NCBI RefSeq assembly: GCF_000003815.2
Contig: NC_049981.1
Span: 20,116,581 to 20,180,580 of the forward strand
Length of the DNA: 64,000 bases
Reading direction: 5' to 3'
From: Branchiostoma floridae
Lineage: Eukaryota > Chordata > Leptocardii > Amphioxiformes > Branchiostomatidae
The translations under genes and the position numbers were made by a program. Positions 25,826-36,897 of this stretch are shown here, one piece after another. Numbering within the stretch: the stretch's first letter is position 1; each line of letters begins with the position of its first letter. Below the pieces are notes generated by a model. That model saw only the letters and a list, made by a program, of their open reading frames with translations. It was not told the DNA's origin and searched no databases.

Positions 25826-27472
25826 GGATAAATCTCATCCATGTAATGTCAAATCAATCAACACTTCACTACCCATATGACGAGTGTGAGTACAATGTTG
25901 TGGTCTGTAATGATTATTGGTTATTGAGCGGATTTCTGATACGTCCTGTTCTGAAAGGTAGCTTGATCCCCTTCAGCTTTCCTGGTTGCTAAGAAACGTC
26001 ATCAACTTTTCCTGAAAGCTCATTACTGGCCTGATCCAATCATAATAGGATTTCAAAGTACCACCAATCGTTGGTTACCCCCCAAGGTCACGCAGCAAAA
26101 TCAAATTAGTACCAATTTTACCTGGCCACCTGTGTTGCTGGGTAGCCACAAAGTATTTTCCTATTTAAATGTATCACAGCTGCATTTGCAGAGGAACGCT
26201 CATGTCAACAGGCAGTTGGTGTTCCTCATTTTTCAGTTCACAGTTGTTTTACCTCACAGTGGTTAGTTATCTGTAATGAGCTTAGTGGGAACTGGAGTAA
26301 GATTGCTTTGGGGTAAATCCTTTTACGCTCTTTGTTCCCATTCTTTGAGTCAAGTAGATTATTTCTGCAAACTTCAAGGGGGGAACTTGGTTCAGCCAAC
26401 TTTCTTCATGTTCTACTAATGTATTTCATTATGATAAACATAGTGACGAACAACTCATGGATTCTAATTTCATCATACATAGGAGTAAAGTCTGCCATCT
26501 CTGATAGCCTTTTCCCCCTTTCAATATGACACTACTAATATTTAGATGTTAAATTTGTATGATTCATAATTGTAAAAAAATAGAAAAAGTTATGACAGCG
26601 CCCTGTGTTGGACAATTCTAATTTCGGTCGCACCAACTGCATGGGAGTCCATATTTTTAATTTTCATTGATAATCCATCACTTGAAGTCTTACAATAATA
26701 CTTTTTTTTCACAAATTTTGTGTCATGACTTTCAGATTTTTTTTGACAGAAAGGGTGAAATTTTTGTTAGTCTCAACAGGCAAATTTCCGTCCCGGGATG
26801 GAGGGATTGGTCCCTAAGACAGCCCTGGTCCCTGGTCTGACAGCACCTGTCTGCATGGTTGCTTCCCCATGACAAACATGACTGTGGACACCCGGTCACA
26901 TCAAAACAGATAAGTTTTACTGTGATGAGGGGTGAGGTTACCAGTCGTACCCCTCCACAACAGATAAATGTGTCAGATTAGACAGCTATACACACTGGTT
27001 AAGCTCGTGTCTTAGATGAACGGTTTTACATGACAACACTGTTTCACACAAGTCTAAACTTCTTGGGCAACAAGAAAAAAGCTTTGCCAAAAGCCAATTC
27101 AAAACTTTGCCGCCTTTTCCACTATGTGAATTTCAACAATTCAAAGTTTATTACAGAGGACAGCTATTTCTTGAAAGGTTAACAGAGGAATAAATAACAC
27201 AAGTATTCAGTAAGACAATAAACACAATTTTGTCGCGTATAAAATCTGCCCTTTTATTCAATACAAATCTATTTTGATTTAAATACTCAAAGTCTACTCC
27301 ACGATTGGCTGGATCTTTTTTTCTATCTTTTTTGACATGTTGTAGATTATTGACACTGAAGTATGGGTAATATTGTGCTCATTAATGTGGATGATTGTGG
27401 ACAGTTAACCATCTATTGATGCCTTCCAACCACCTGTTGTTTCCTCAGCATGGCAGTCTCTGTGGCTCCCCC

Positions 27473-30400
27473 TCAGCCAGACAGGTAACCTCTGTAAACA
27501 CAAACAACACTGTTAGCCCTGCCATTAGCCTTAAGGGTTTTCTTAACACAACTATGTTCAGTGTTAAGATGATAAAAGACATATCTTGGTACTAATGACT
27601 GCACCATCCATTTAATCGGATGGCATCCATTTGTTGAATACTAAGTTCAAGTACATTGCCAGAGCTGGTAGGAACAAAATGTGCATCCTAAATAAGAACA
27701 GTAAACTGTACATTTCGTATATCAGTAGGCAAAAACTGTTCATTAGTTTAATCTCCTTGACTTGACTTATATAAGAGTTATAGAAGATTATACCTATTGT
27801 GAAGATGAACCCCTACATGTGCAGGCAAATCTATTGTTTTTGTTCGGCCACAAGGGATAATAATTGACTCAGCTGCTGAGCATGCACAATTGGGTTCCAA
27901 ACGACACCTGTTTCACTTCTTGCACTATTCATTGAAACAGTAAATCTACGATGATAGTATTGTTGAAATTAGTTTTAGCAGGAACGTACTAACCTATGTA
28001 AAGAAGACAAACACAAACAAAAACACATTTTATTGTAAGGGTTAGTGGAAGAGAAGATAGCTTCTTCCTCTTCATTACTTTCATTTCATTGTCCTCTTTT
28101 TAGATACTATATGTCATCTTTTCCCTGAGGGGTCTTCCCGCACAAAAGCTCTATTTCACACGAAGTGGAAAGTGACAATGTCTAATTGCTTGAAAACAGA
28201 TCACCTATCAGAGAAACACCAAAGGTCAGGGATACTATCAAACAGGTGTCTCTCTCCATGTTTATCTTCCCCATATATAACATCCTTGTCATCATAGCTG
28301 TCAAACAACTTTCTTTGAAGATATATGCAAGATAACAGTTATTCAAGCAACTGCAAAGATTTTGGGGTCAGATTTTCACAATGCTGTATTTGTGGTTACG
28401 TTTGTCCTGTGACATTACAGTCATGTGGGTCAGAGCCCAGTTATCATTTCAAATCAGTATTCATTCAGGGAGTTCTCTAGGTAGTGCAAAATGAAGAATT
28501 GAACTGGAGGTTCCAATCCTGGCTTTTAACTTGTTACCTTTTTTCTCTTTTCAAACACCCATCAGGGTTCTCCCCAGAATTTTTTAGTATAGTGGCTGGC
28601 AAAAATAACCCTAACCACTGGTTGTGCTTTCATGAAAATGGATTTATTTTGCAATGACAGAGGGTGTCAAATACTACAAGTATAATATATTATTGTGATT
28701 CCTTTGTTGTAAAGTGGCAAAAACGACTGAACAATCATTGCCCATTCACAAGTTTTTGCAGACAATGCCGACTGGAAAAGTAATGCCACTTGGCACAAAA
28801 ATCTGTGAATTTTCATTCATTTTAGCAAAAGTAACCAAGAAAATAGGGAAGAAACACACTAAATTTCAAAAGTAGTATAGTGGAGCTGGGCTGGGAGTAT
28901 AGTGGAGGGCCTCGTTATTCCATCCTCTGGGGACGACTCTGCCCATTTAAAATGCAAGATAACAGTTACTCAAGTAACTCGGTAGATTTTGATCAAATTT
29001 TCCCAAATCTGTTTATTGCTTGAGTCATTGTTCTTTTGCATATCTTATTACCTGTATGTCTAATCTTCATCCATGTACTTTGCAGGTATGATTTAGATAA
29101 GACTACATGAGTAAGAATACTCATGTTGACTTGGGTGGTGATATCTGAAAACACTTAGAACAACAAACTACAAAAAAGCTCAATAAATGTATATGCAGAC
29201 TGCAACAAAGTATTATCTAATATACATCTGAGTAATTCAAACCACTCCAACTGTGAACTGATCATAAGACCTAAAATCCCAGTGGCGTCTACCCCAGAGA
29301 TAGCCATGAGTTGTTTTGTCTGTAACTGCAGGATCATTGTAAGTTTGCACTGACCATCACAAATGAGATAATCCATATGTCTAAATACTGTGCCAGTGGT
29401 GCAATTAGTGCTGGAACTGACCACTGGTTGGACCCAGAGTAACCCCTGCTGCTCAGCAACCATGCAAAACAAGTTTGTTTTGACAAGTGGACTACTTCTT
29501 TATAATATAGATTACTCCTCTTTTGACTAATGCTACTAATGAGACATTTACAGTGTTGGAACATAATCCATTCTGACAACTAACAAATGATTCCTCTTGG
29601 TTGGCATCAAACAAATAAAATTATAGTCAGTCCAGGTAAAACTTTTTAAAGGGTGATGCACAAGAATGCAGAGTGAAACACATGCTCCCTCTGTTGTCTC
29701 TTGTCTGTACTGCAGCTACATGACAGTTATCAGGTGATGGCTAGGTACAGGAACACGTCTGTCTGTCTGTCTGTCAAAGGAACATGTTCAAATTTTTGGC
29801 CGAAAGGTAATGCTGGAGGCCTCTGTCTGATTGTCTGATTCTTCATCTGTTATCTATTTGTGAGTTCGTAAAAGCAGTTACTGAGTTAGAATTTTTTATC
29901 ATTGTTATTATTTTATTTAGAAACATCTTTATTCATAAAAAAACATGTTAGAAGATACAGATATTACTGAAATGGATAAGCTTCCTTGTTGACAGTTGTA
30001 AAAGAATGACTTACGGAAGTTTCATCCTCATGAAGACCCTGGCCATGAAGAAGCTGATGAGAACACAGACAAAGCCGATGAACATGAGCAGGAAGCGGTT
30101 GAGTTTGGGGAGGTTGGGAGCGTTGGACTTGTCCAGCACCACGAACCCCAGGCCACCCAGAGTGAAGAGGAAACTGGACACCAGACCCTCGATGATGTAC
30201 TGTCCATTTACTCTGTGGAACACATGACAATAGTTATACAGTCAAAGGAAGTTACATGACACCTGATGAGCTATCTGAAGGTCTCAGGGCTGTAAATGTT
30301 TGAAATACATATACATGTAATTGACACACTCCTGTATAGGTGCTACTTCTTGTCATATTTGAAGTCTCTTGAATTTTTGTCTACAGATCATATGATGAAA

Positions 30401-31527
30401 TGTTGCATCCAAAGTTCCAAACAGACCACATGTTTCCCAATATTACAATAGGGCAGAGCAACTTCTGAATCTGGCTAAGATTCACATTTACCTGTAGGCC
30501 AAGAAGGCTACTGGTTTTGCATGTCCATTTTCATCAGTGGTCGAACCAACACTTGGAGGCTCCACAATCACGTCATAGATGATACCTGGGGAAGAGAAAG
30601 TCATATTCAAATTCTAAAACAGTCTGGCCTTTGGAGGTCGTAGAAATGAGATCATTAAAAAAATAGAAATTACGGAGCTTTGTGTCACTAAGTAGAAACA
30701 TCTCAATCTCAATAAGGTACTGGACAAAGCCCTCAATTAGAGCATCACATGCAGGTGAGGTGCAGGTCCGTGCGGCCGGTGGAACATGTGGATGAGTTAA
30801 TTCTTAAAATATCCTGGATGGCAACACCACGAAAACCTCGCCCTCCTTTTTTCAGCATCAGTTCCACTTCCAGTGCTAAGGGCCTGAGGCGCTCTCAGCA
30901 CTGGAAATGCTACAGTTAGCACTGGAAAAAGAGCGCTGAAAAAGGAACACTGGTGTGGAGGTGAGGTTTTCGTAGACTTGCCCCTAGAGGCAAACATGTG
31001 TACTTGACACATAACGTTTGTAACATACGTGTCGAATGAAATAAGGATGAAATTTATAAATTATATGAATCTGACCGTGATGCAGTGGGCAGTACGACGA
31101 AATTGCGCCGTCTAGTGAGTTTTGTAAGAGGTGCAGCTATGGCCAACTGCGTCTAGTTTTGATCTTGCCCTTGTTAATTATGCAAAAAAGGTTTGGAAAT
31201 CGCGCAACAACTATGTATCAAACACCACGCCATAAATACAACTGAAGCATTCAATTCACAACATACACAAAGAACCCTGGTTGAACACAAAAGTTACACG
31301 TTGTTGAGTTTACACAGCAAACCAGGACACTGCTTGACAAGTTTCACGGCTTGTTTTTCCACGGAAGAAAACGATTCTAGGAACTCACCTCCTGTCACGA
31401 GGAAGTATGAAACAAGCACGAATCCGTACACCACCATGGCAGACGGAGCCCTCACCCAAGATGGTTTCTTGAGCTTTAAATTGGGGCATTCCAACACTGA
31501 GAACGGGATAGAGTAAAGTGCCTCCAT
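27473..31527 (-). CDS. OSTC: Oligosaccharyltransferase complex subunit OSTC (DC2), 149 aa
   Basis: OSTC is the small membrane subunit that couples STT3A-type oligosaccharyltransferase to the Sec61 translocon for co-translational N-glycosylation in the ER. Coding exons on the minus strand are 31527-31389, 30585-30492, 30212-30015 and 27491-27473. All introns are GT-AG, and 139+94+198+19 nt give exactly 149 codons plus stop, the human length. The protein opens [20 protein letters not shown], has membrane segments at about 31-53, 84-105 and 117-138, the loop [14 protein letters not shown] after the first, and ends [15 protein letters not shown]. The last exon holds only six codons; it was placed by its acceptor (TTTACAG|A) and reading frame. 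An AATAAA follows at about 27.25 kb. VAMP7 starts divergently 1.3 kb upstream. Identification is secure; the tiny last exon is slightly less so. Confidence 0.93.
28563..28941. mobile_element. Short CAGGG-ended element in OSTC intron 3
   Basis: The left end CAGGGTTCTCCCCAGA and the inverted right end CAGAGTCGTCCCCAGA match at 13 of 16 positions. CCCAT lies immediately outside both ends (28,558-28,562 and 28,942-28,946), a likely 5-bp target duplication. TAGTATAGTGG is repeated inside. No coding capacity. Ends are hAT-like. A relative lies at 55,558-55,888. Confidence 0.65.
29757..29775. repeat. GTCT tetranucleotide microsatellite
   Basis: About five GTCT units inside OSTC intron 3. Confidence 0.9.
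30829..30973. mobile_element. Inverted-repeat element in OSTC intron 1
   Basis: ACGAAAACCTCGCC at the left end is mirrored by GGTGAGGTTTTCGT at the right end. Further in, CTTTTTTCAGC is mirrored by GCTGAAAAAGG, and AGCACTGGAAA-type segments repeat in the centre. A short nonautonomous DNA element about 145 bp long; no target duplication was recognised. Confidence 0.6.
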
Positions 31528-32825
31528 CTTGGATCAGCTGCGAAAGAAAGACTACTTATGGCACTCCTAGATAGCCTGTTGAGGCACAATGATCTCAAAA
31601 ATAAAAGACTTAAAATGTAATAAGATCAAACCCTTGTTAAAACGGTGTATATGTAGATTATTACAAATGATCAAGACGCTTCATATATGTTACACGGTTT
31701 TACGCAGAATGGAAAATATGTTAGTGTTTTTATGGATTTTTATACCTTTGTGGTCTTGCGTACTGAAATTCCCGGATGTTGCTTCGTGTCACTCTCGCAA
31801 AGTCTCGCGAGATTAGAACAGCTGATCACTCCACCCCCAAAACTTCCCTCACGTGACTGCAGAAGAAACTTCTTGAGTAGGAAGAAACTTGGCAAAGATG
31901 ATTTCTTAGCGATTTGAGAGTTTCGTTTCATGTTAACGAGTCAGGGGTGTTCCAAGGACCTTTCAATTTCATACTTGATTGCTGGTTAAGTGTGACAATC
32001 ACAGCAACAGGTGGTTTTTGCGGGACGTTTCAGGTGAGTCATGTCTGGGGCCTAAGGTGGACTTTTAGTTTTTGTTTACAAAGGGGTGGTCCCGACTTTG
32101 TATGAATGTTAGACGTCGCAGTACAGTTTAAAGTTCACTGGTACATAATGAAGTGCTTAAAACGTCGGTATAATGGCTTATTCGTACCACAAACGTTACG
32201 AATGGCCAAATATAGTTAGGCCAATCATAGTTAGTTTCCCCAGGTGTTCAGAAGTGGTGACTTACCGGAAATGATTCAAAGTATTACGCACGGTGCACTG
32301 GTGAAAGTCATGAGGGCTCCATGTTTGAAATACTTTGTTACAGTACAGTACGTTATGTAACGGTCTAGAGATTGAGGGTCGGAACTCACGTTGTTCTGAA
32401 AGCGGATAAGTTTATTGGTAAGACAAGACAAAGAGTACAAGTAAAAGTAAACGTGACCTATCTTTACGATCGGCGTTCTCTAACTGACTAACTAACTTTC
32501 AAAATTTAAAACCGACTCGATTCAAGAACATTATTCGATATTCTACTTTCACCAGCGACACGTGATCGGCCACGCGTGGATCACGTGCTCTCACCACGTA
32601 ATCCCACGCGCGGCCGCCCCACGATGTCGCTGGCTACTTTCTAAGTATATTCTTTATATATATACACTGTTACAGTTATACCAATTCCTTTTTTCAACCT
32701 CCTTGGTTATACCGGTAGCTTTATTTGCCAGTGTCATTACAATGAATTGTGGATGAATATGAAAAGTTATACTATTGTACTAATTTACACCCACAGGTAC
32801 ATAAGATTCTCTCACAGAACACAAG
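31528..32825. promoter_or_regulatory. Divergent OSTC-VAMP7 promoter region
   Basis: Two conserved genes start on opposite strands 1.3 kb apart. The centre has the palindrome TCTCGCGAGA (31,803-31,812), a known core element of TATA-less housekeeping promoters bound by BANP. It also has TCACGTGAC (31,849-31,857), an E-box of the TFE/USF (CLEAR) type. A donor at about 32,033 (TTTCAG|GTGAGT) and an acceptor before 32,792 (CACCCACAG|GT) imply a noncoding VAMP7 first exon spliced onto the coding exon. Most of 32.04-32.79 kb would then be its first intron, which holds an 83-bp mobile insert. Confidence 0.65.
32551..32633. mobile_element. 83-bp element with 8-bp target duplication
   Basis: The insert is bounded by the exact direct repeat CTACTTTC (32,543-32,550 and 32,634-32,641). 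Its ends are inverted (CCAGCGACA and TGTCGCTGG), and its left half is a near-palindrome, CACGTGATC...GATCACGTG around CCACGCGTGG. It is GC-rich against AT-rich surroundings. Eight-base duplications are typical of hAT (and P) elements. It adds two CACGTG E-boxes near the VAMP7 5' region. Confidence 0.75.
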
Positions 32826-34913
32826 ATGGCGATCCTGTATAGCTGCATAGCCCGTGGGACCACAGTGTTAGCGGACAGTACATCCGCGAGTGGTAACTTT
32901 CGTGAAATCATGAGCGGCATACTGCCTAACATCCCTACAAGAAACGACACCAAGACAACATATGCAGCACAAAAGTATGCTCTTGTTATTCTACAGGCTC
33001 AGATGTAAAATGTTGAATAATTGTGCAAAAATTTGCTTACTTTATTCCAGATGTGTATGTCTTTTTTAGATTTAAGTGGGATAATGTCTGACTTTATGTT
33101 CTCTTTAAATTCTTTCCACATGTCAAACTTAAGATCAAAGCATTTGTTCCTTTTATTTCATTTCAGCTATAAGGTCCATGTTGTTGTGGAAAATGGCATC
33201 ATCTATATCTGTGCTGCAGATGCTTCTTTTGACTCAAAAAGACCTTTTGCATTTCTGCAAGATGTAAGTTATGGTTGTGAGACATTGTAGAGAATGGTTA
33301 ACACGAAATGGTAAAATACTGTATCAATCATTCTTTAAAGCAGCAATGATTCTTGTGTCATATACTAGTATTTGATGACTGATGATAAAAACAATTAAAT
33401 GTTGGCTAATCTGGTGGAAAAGTGTGACTGATAAGAAAAATTAAGTAACATGTAAGAAGGAGATTGATCAATGATGAGCTGGCTGTCTATCTCAAGTATG
33501 TATACGTTTGTTTTCTGCCTGTCATTTACATGTACTTTGGTGGTTATTTCAGATCAAACAGAGGTTCACGTCTGGCAGTCTGGCCTCCAGAGCCATCACC
33601 GCTTCATCATTTGAGTTGAACAGAGATTTCCAACCCATCCTCGCCGAGAAAATGGTCAGATTCGGATACAACTTACCTTTGTCAGCAATTCTGTAGAAAC
33701 AACATTGGACAGATTTACTTACCAAGTTGGAGGATCTAGTATAGCAAATGCTGCCCCCATGCCAACTTGTACTTTTAATGTTTAATGCATTAATTCTATA
33801 TTTCAGTGACTCAAACTCTTTGTTTCCTTGGCAGGTTATATGGATCTGTCTTCTCATATTCAACCATGATGCAAAGTACCAATATGATGATTTAACACCA
33901 ATATGCAATACACGTTAGTAGAATGCCAAGGGTATTGGGTGCTTCAGCACTTCACCAACTCGGCCCATAAGTTAATCAGAACAACTTGGCACAGCACCCT
34001 GGTCAAATCAACCCAACAGTCTTACCCTAACCCTAATGCTAACCCCAATCCTAACCCTGGCCTACCCAAGTTGACCGGGGTGTTGGGCTAAGTTGACTTA
34101 GCTGAGTTGGTAAAGGGCCAAATTGTCCTGATCCAGAATACCAATATGGCTGCAGGCGTCACAGAAACACGCTCTACACTGTTTCCCCACAGGAGCAGTT
34201 TTCTAAGCCAGGTGCAGGAGGTGACCAGCTGTCCATGCTTCAGTCGCAGGTGGATGAAGTGAAGGGAGTGATGTCACAGAACATAGAGAAGGTCCTGGCC
34301 AGGGGCGACCGCCTTGACAACCTGATGGAGAAAACTGATGAGCTGGAAGCTAGTGTGAGCATCTTGTTTGGATGAGTTCTTTTGAAAAGTCTTTCCATTT
34401 TTCAAACTTTATTGACAATTGTCTATCCATGTCAGACTGTATCTTGCTCAGTGCAAGGGCAATGTTGACTGATGGAGTCCATATATATATAGGAAGATAT
34501 TTCAATGTTTTCAAAAAAGAAAACAAAATGCAATACACTATGATATATCTATCGGAGACAACGGTGTAACAATAAAAATCCATATTTGTATGGTGTTGTG
34601 ACTTGTTATCAGTGGAAATAAGTGGTATGTAACTGTAAGTCCTTTCTGCTTCATTAGTGAATTTACCATTCTTATATTTTTACAGGCTGACACCTTCAAG
34701 AAAACTGCCAGAAGGGTGAAGAAGAAGTACTTCTGGAAGAATGCCAAGATGATGATCATCCTGTCTGTGGTTGTCCTTGTCGTCCTTATCATTTTGACCT
34801 TGATCATCTTGTTCTCTACAGGTGTAATTAAGACAGGTGGGGGAGGAGGGGACTCCTCCACAACTGTCTCGCCTCCCGTAACCCCACAATCGGCCAAGTT
34901 TCGTTTTCTTTAG
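32826..34913 (+). CDS. VAMP7: VAMP7-like longin R-SNARE, 245 aa
   Basis: VAMP7 is the longin-type vesicle SNARE of late endosome, lysosome and secretory fusion. Coding exons are 32826-32974, 33167-33263, 33553-33654, 34193-34354 and 34686-34913, all in frame. Residues 1 to about 116 form a longin domain (MAILYSCIARGTTVLA start). Residues 127-180 form the SNARE coiled coil with the zero-layer arginine R153 in IEKVLARGDRLDNL. A basic KKKYFWK precedes a membrane anchor at about 192-214 (MMIILSVVVLVVLIILTLII). The luminal tail (about 215-245: GGGGGDSSTTVSPP then FRFL) is longer than in human VAMP7 (220 aa in total). Exon 3 uses a weak but GT donor (ATG|GTCAGA). AATAAA signals lie at 35,857 and 36,449. 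The gene is divergent from OSTC and convergent with SIRT1. Confidence 0.92.
34024..34058 (+). repeat. Degenerate telomere-like CCCTAA tract
   Basis: About six CCCTAA-type units with single-base variants (ACCCTAACCCTAATGCTAAC and similar) in VAMP7 intron 3. Interstitial telomere-like microsatellite; too short and degenerate to imply a chromosome fusion. Confidence 0.7.
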
Positions 34914-35274
34914 CTGCCTATGGAGGCTTGGGTAGGAAAGTAGAATCATGCTTAAATTTGGGCACATTTTCTGTCCTTGAATTTTGTAAAAAAATAAGGC
35001 CTTTGAATTTTGTAAAAATTTATTTAAGTTGGAAAAGTAATCTATTGATTTCACTGCCACGTAAAGTAGATAGGAAAGTGTTTTGGGTAGAAAATGATGA
35101 TGAAAAGGGGAATCAGGTTGGTAGGTCATTGAGGAGTACATGTAGTTGTTCTTGTCACACAACCTCAGTATTGACTGAGCTGCATGCCAACATTTTGGCA
35201 ACTGAGCAAGCAGCTATGAAAAGTTTTTATTGTGATTTTTTTTTGTGTGGTCAAGAATTCAGGAATTGTACCAT

Positions 35275-35346
35275 CAGTCAAGCCAGTATACAGCAACCAC
35301 TCAAGGGGCTGAGCAAAATGGCTGTTGAGGACAGGTGGTTGCTCAG
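35275..35346 (+). mobile_element. Fragment related to the TA-flanked element at 42.65 kb
   Basis: CAGTCAAG, CAACCACTCAAGGGGCTGAG, CAAAATGGCTGTTGAGGAC and AGGTGGTTGCTC align in order with CAGTCAAACC, GACCACTCAAGGGACCCAG, CAAAAGTGGTCTTC and AGGTGGTCTTTA of the left end of the 42,650-43,484 element. Only this end is visible here, so it is a fragment or solo end within the VAMP7 3' UTR. Confidence 0.55.
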
Positions 35347-36154
35347 GAGAGGATGGGGTTAGCTATGGAAAAACGGATGGGACCATTTTAGAGTGGCATG
35401 GGACTGGAGTTGGTTGCGCAACCATGTATATCGTTCGTACCAATACTGAGTAGCCCTCATTCATTTGGAGGAGTTATACATGATATAAATTCTGAAGTTG
35501 TAAGTTATACAACGTATCACAGATTTGATGCTAGTTCCAATACAGTTATGTTAAGAATTCAACACTACTTTCTGTACAATTTGCAAAAAAGTTTTGATTT
35601 TAATTTATTGAAATTGCAGACAATGTAATACATGTACATGGCAAACCCAGCTGATATTGGGTGCCAACACATACATACAATTACACTTCTCATAGAATAC
35701 ACATAATTAACTCAAATGGTTAGCGTATACTTCAAATGAAACAACAAAAGGTTTTTGATATTGTTCAACCTAAACCAATATTTAAGCCAAAGAAATGGTA
35801 TCATGAATCTTATGATATATATGTCAAGATGAAAGTACATCTTGTAGTATAATGTAAATAAAGAGAGATGATTACAGTTGCCTCTTGACACAAAATATGG
35901 GTATCTAATTTCTGCTGCTTGGAATATGTTAACTTATAGGCAAATCTTTGATAAATCAGAATTTAAGGTATCGATTTCATTAAATGGTGACTTTGCACCA
36001 TTGGATTTTTTGTTGTTACGTTTCTTTTTAAATTTGATTTGGGCTATGCCAGCCATCCCCTTATGTAATGATACTTATAAGTTTTTAACCTTCCCCTGCT
36101 GCCTAAATCTCTAACCATTGTACTGTATTACACTATTTGCAGCTAGCCTGAGCT

Positions 36155-36241
36155 GAGTACCATTCTCTGTAGTGACGGCTGGCTCAGTCCTTTCGCTTGC
36201 TAACATGGTTACTATGGTGGTCACTACGGAGCTTGGTACTC
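36155..36241. mobile_element. 87-bp inverted-repeat element
   Basis: GAGTACCATTCTCTGTAGTGAC at the left is mirrored at the right by GTCACTACGGAGCTTGGTAC (inverted copies with few mismatches). About 40 bp lie between the arms. A MITE-like hairpin with no coding content. Confidence 0.65.
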
Positions 36242-36897
36242 ATTTGCAGCTACCTCAGCAGGAAAAGGGTTAATGGCCAGTCACACATATTACATGTATT
36301 CTGTTGGATTTATGGTTTATCAGTGTTTGGATGACAGCACAACATACATTTTAGTTAATATCTGTCAATAGATTCAGTGAAGATGTATGTGTACACAATG
36401 GTGATTTGCTGTCAAAGTGTTGATTCTGTAACAATATATATATTTGTCAATAAATAGATTTTATATAACCACAAAGTATGGACAGTATTCAGATGCCTCC
36501 AACTTTTTGTACTTGGTACTCTGGCTATTCCAAAGCAGGTCAATCGGTACCCGTAGAATCATGACACAAATGGGAATATAATGTCTTTGGAATTTCAATA
36601 CACCATGGCATGTCTGATGAATTGAACTTTTGAGCTCCACTTTGAACCAATCAACCAGCTTCATTTTTAAGCATGCGCAGCATGACCTTATGTGCAGTGT
36701 TACAAGTTTAATGTTTGGACACTCAGCAATATGTAGCTTATTCACCCATCTCTTTAGCAGTTACCCTCTACCAAGACACAGACCCTCACTTTGTAATCAA
36801 AGCCCATCCAAACACTAATAATTACTTTCACTGGGAGCATTTTTGTAGATGTTCAAAGAATTGCAGACCACACTGTAAGTAATAAGAATGTTCCACT

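Larger units (their letters stand above)
23987..27472. other. Region between candidate promoter and OSTC 3' end
   Basis: No gene could be assembled. It contains a minus-strand open tail ending at 24,210 that looks protein-like (see findings), a CA microsatellite, and a 177-bp-period tandem duplication. The OSTC polyadenylation signal on the minus strand (TTTATT in the plus strand near 27,251-27,258) marks the right-hand boundary. Confidence 0.5.
34914..36897 (+). other. VAMP7 3' UTR and convergent intergenic space
   Basis: After the VAMP7 stop there is no further gene. Two AATAAA signals (35,857-35,862 and 36,449-36,454) give possible 3' UTRs of about 0.95 or 1.55 kb. The stretch contains a TA-element-like fragment (35,275-35,346) and a small inverted-repeat element (36,155-36,241). 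The SIRT1 transcript probably ends from the other side near 36.9 kb. Confidence 0.55.

Noticed and set aside
29334-29579. Alternative OSTC last exon reading GYSGSNQW at about 29.4 kb
   Set aside because: It has an acceptor and begins with GY, but would add about 35 unrelated residues. The 27,491 exon gives the conserved GYL-G end and exact family length.
34024-34058. Telomere-like tract as evidence of an ancient chromosome end
   Set aside because: Only about six degenerate units inside an intron; simple microsatellite origin is enough.
34680-35201. 173-codon minus-strand open frame over the last VAMP7 exon
   Set aside because: It is antisense to the VAMP7 transmembrane exon and 3' UTR; no homology is apparent.
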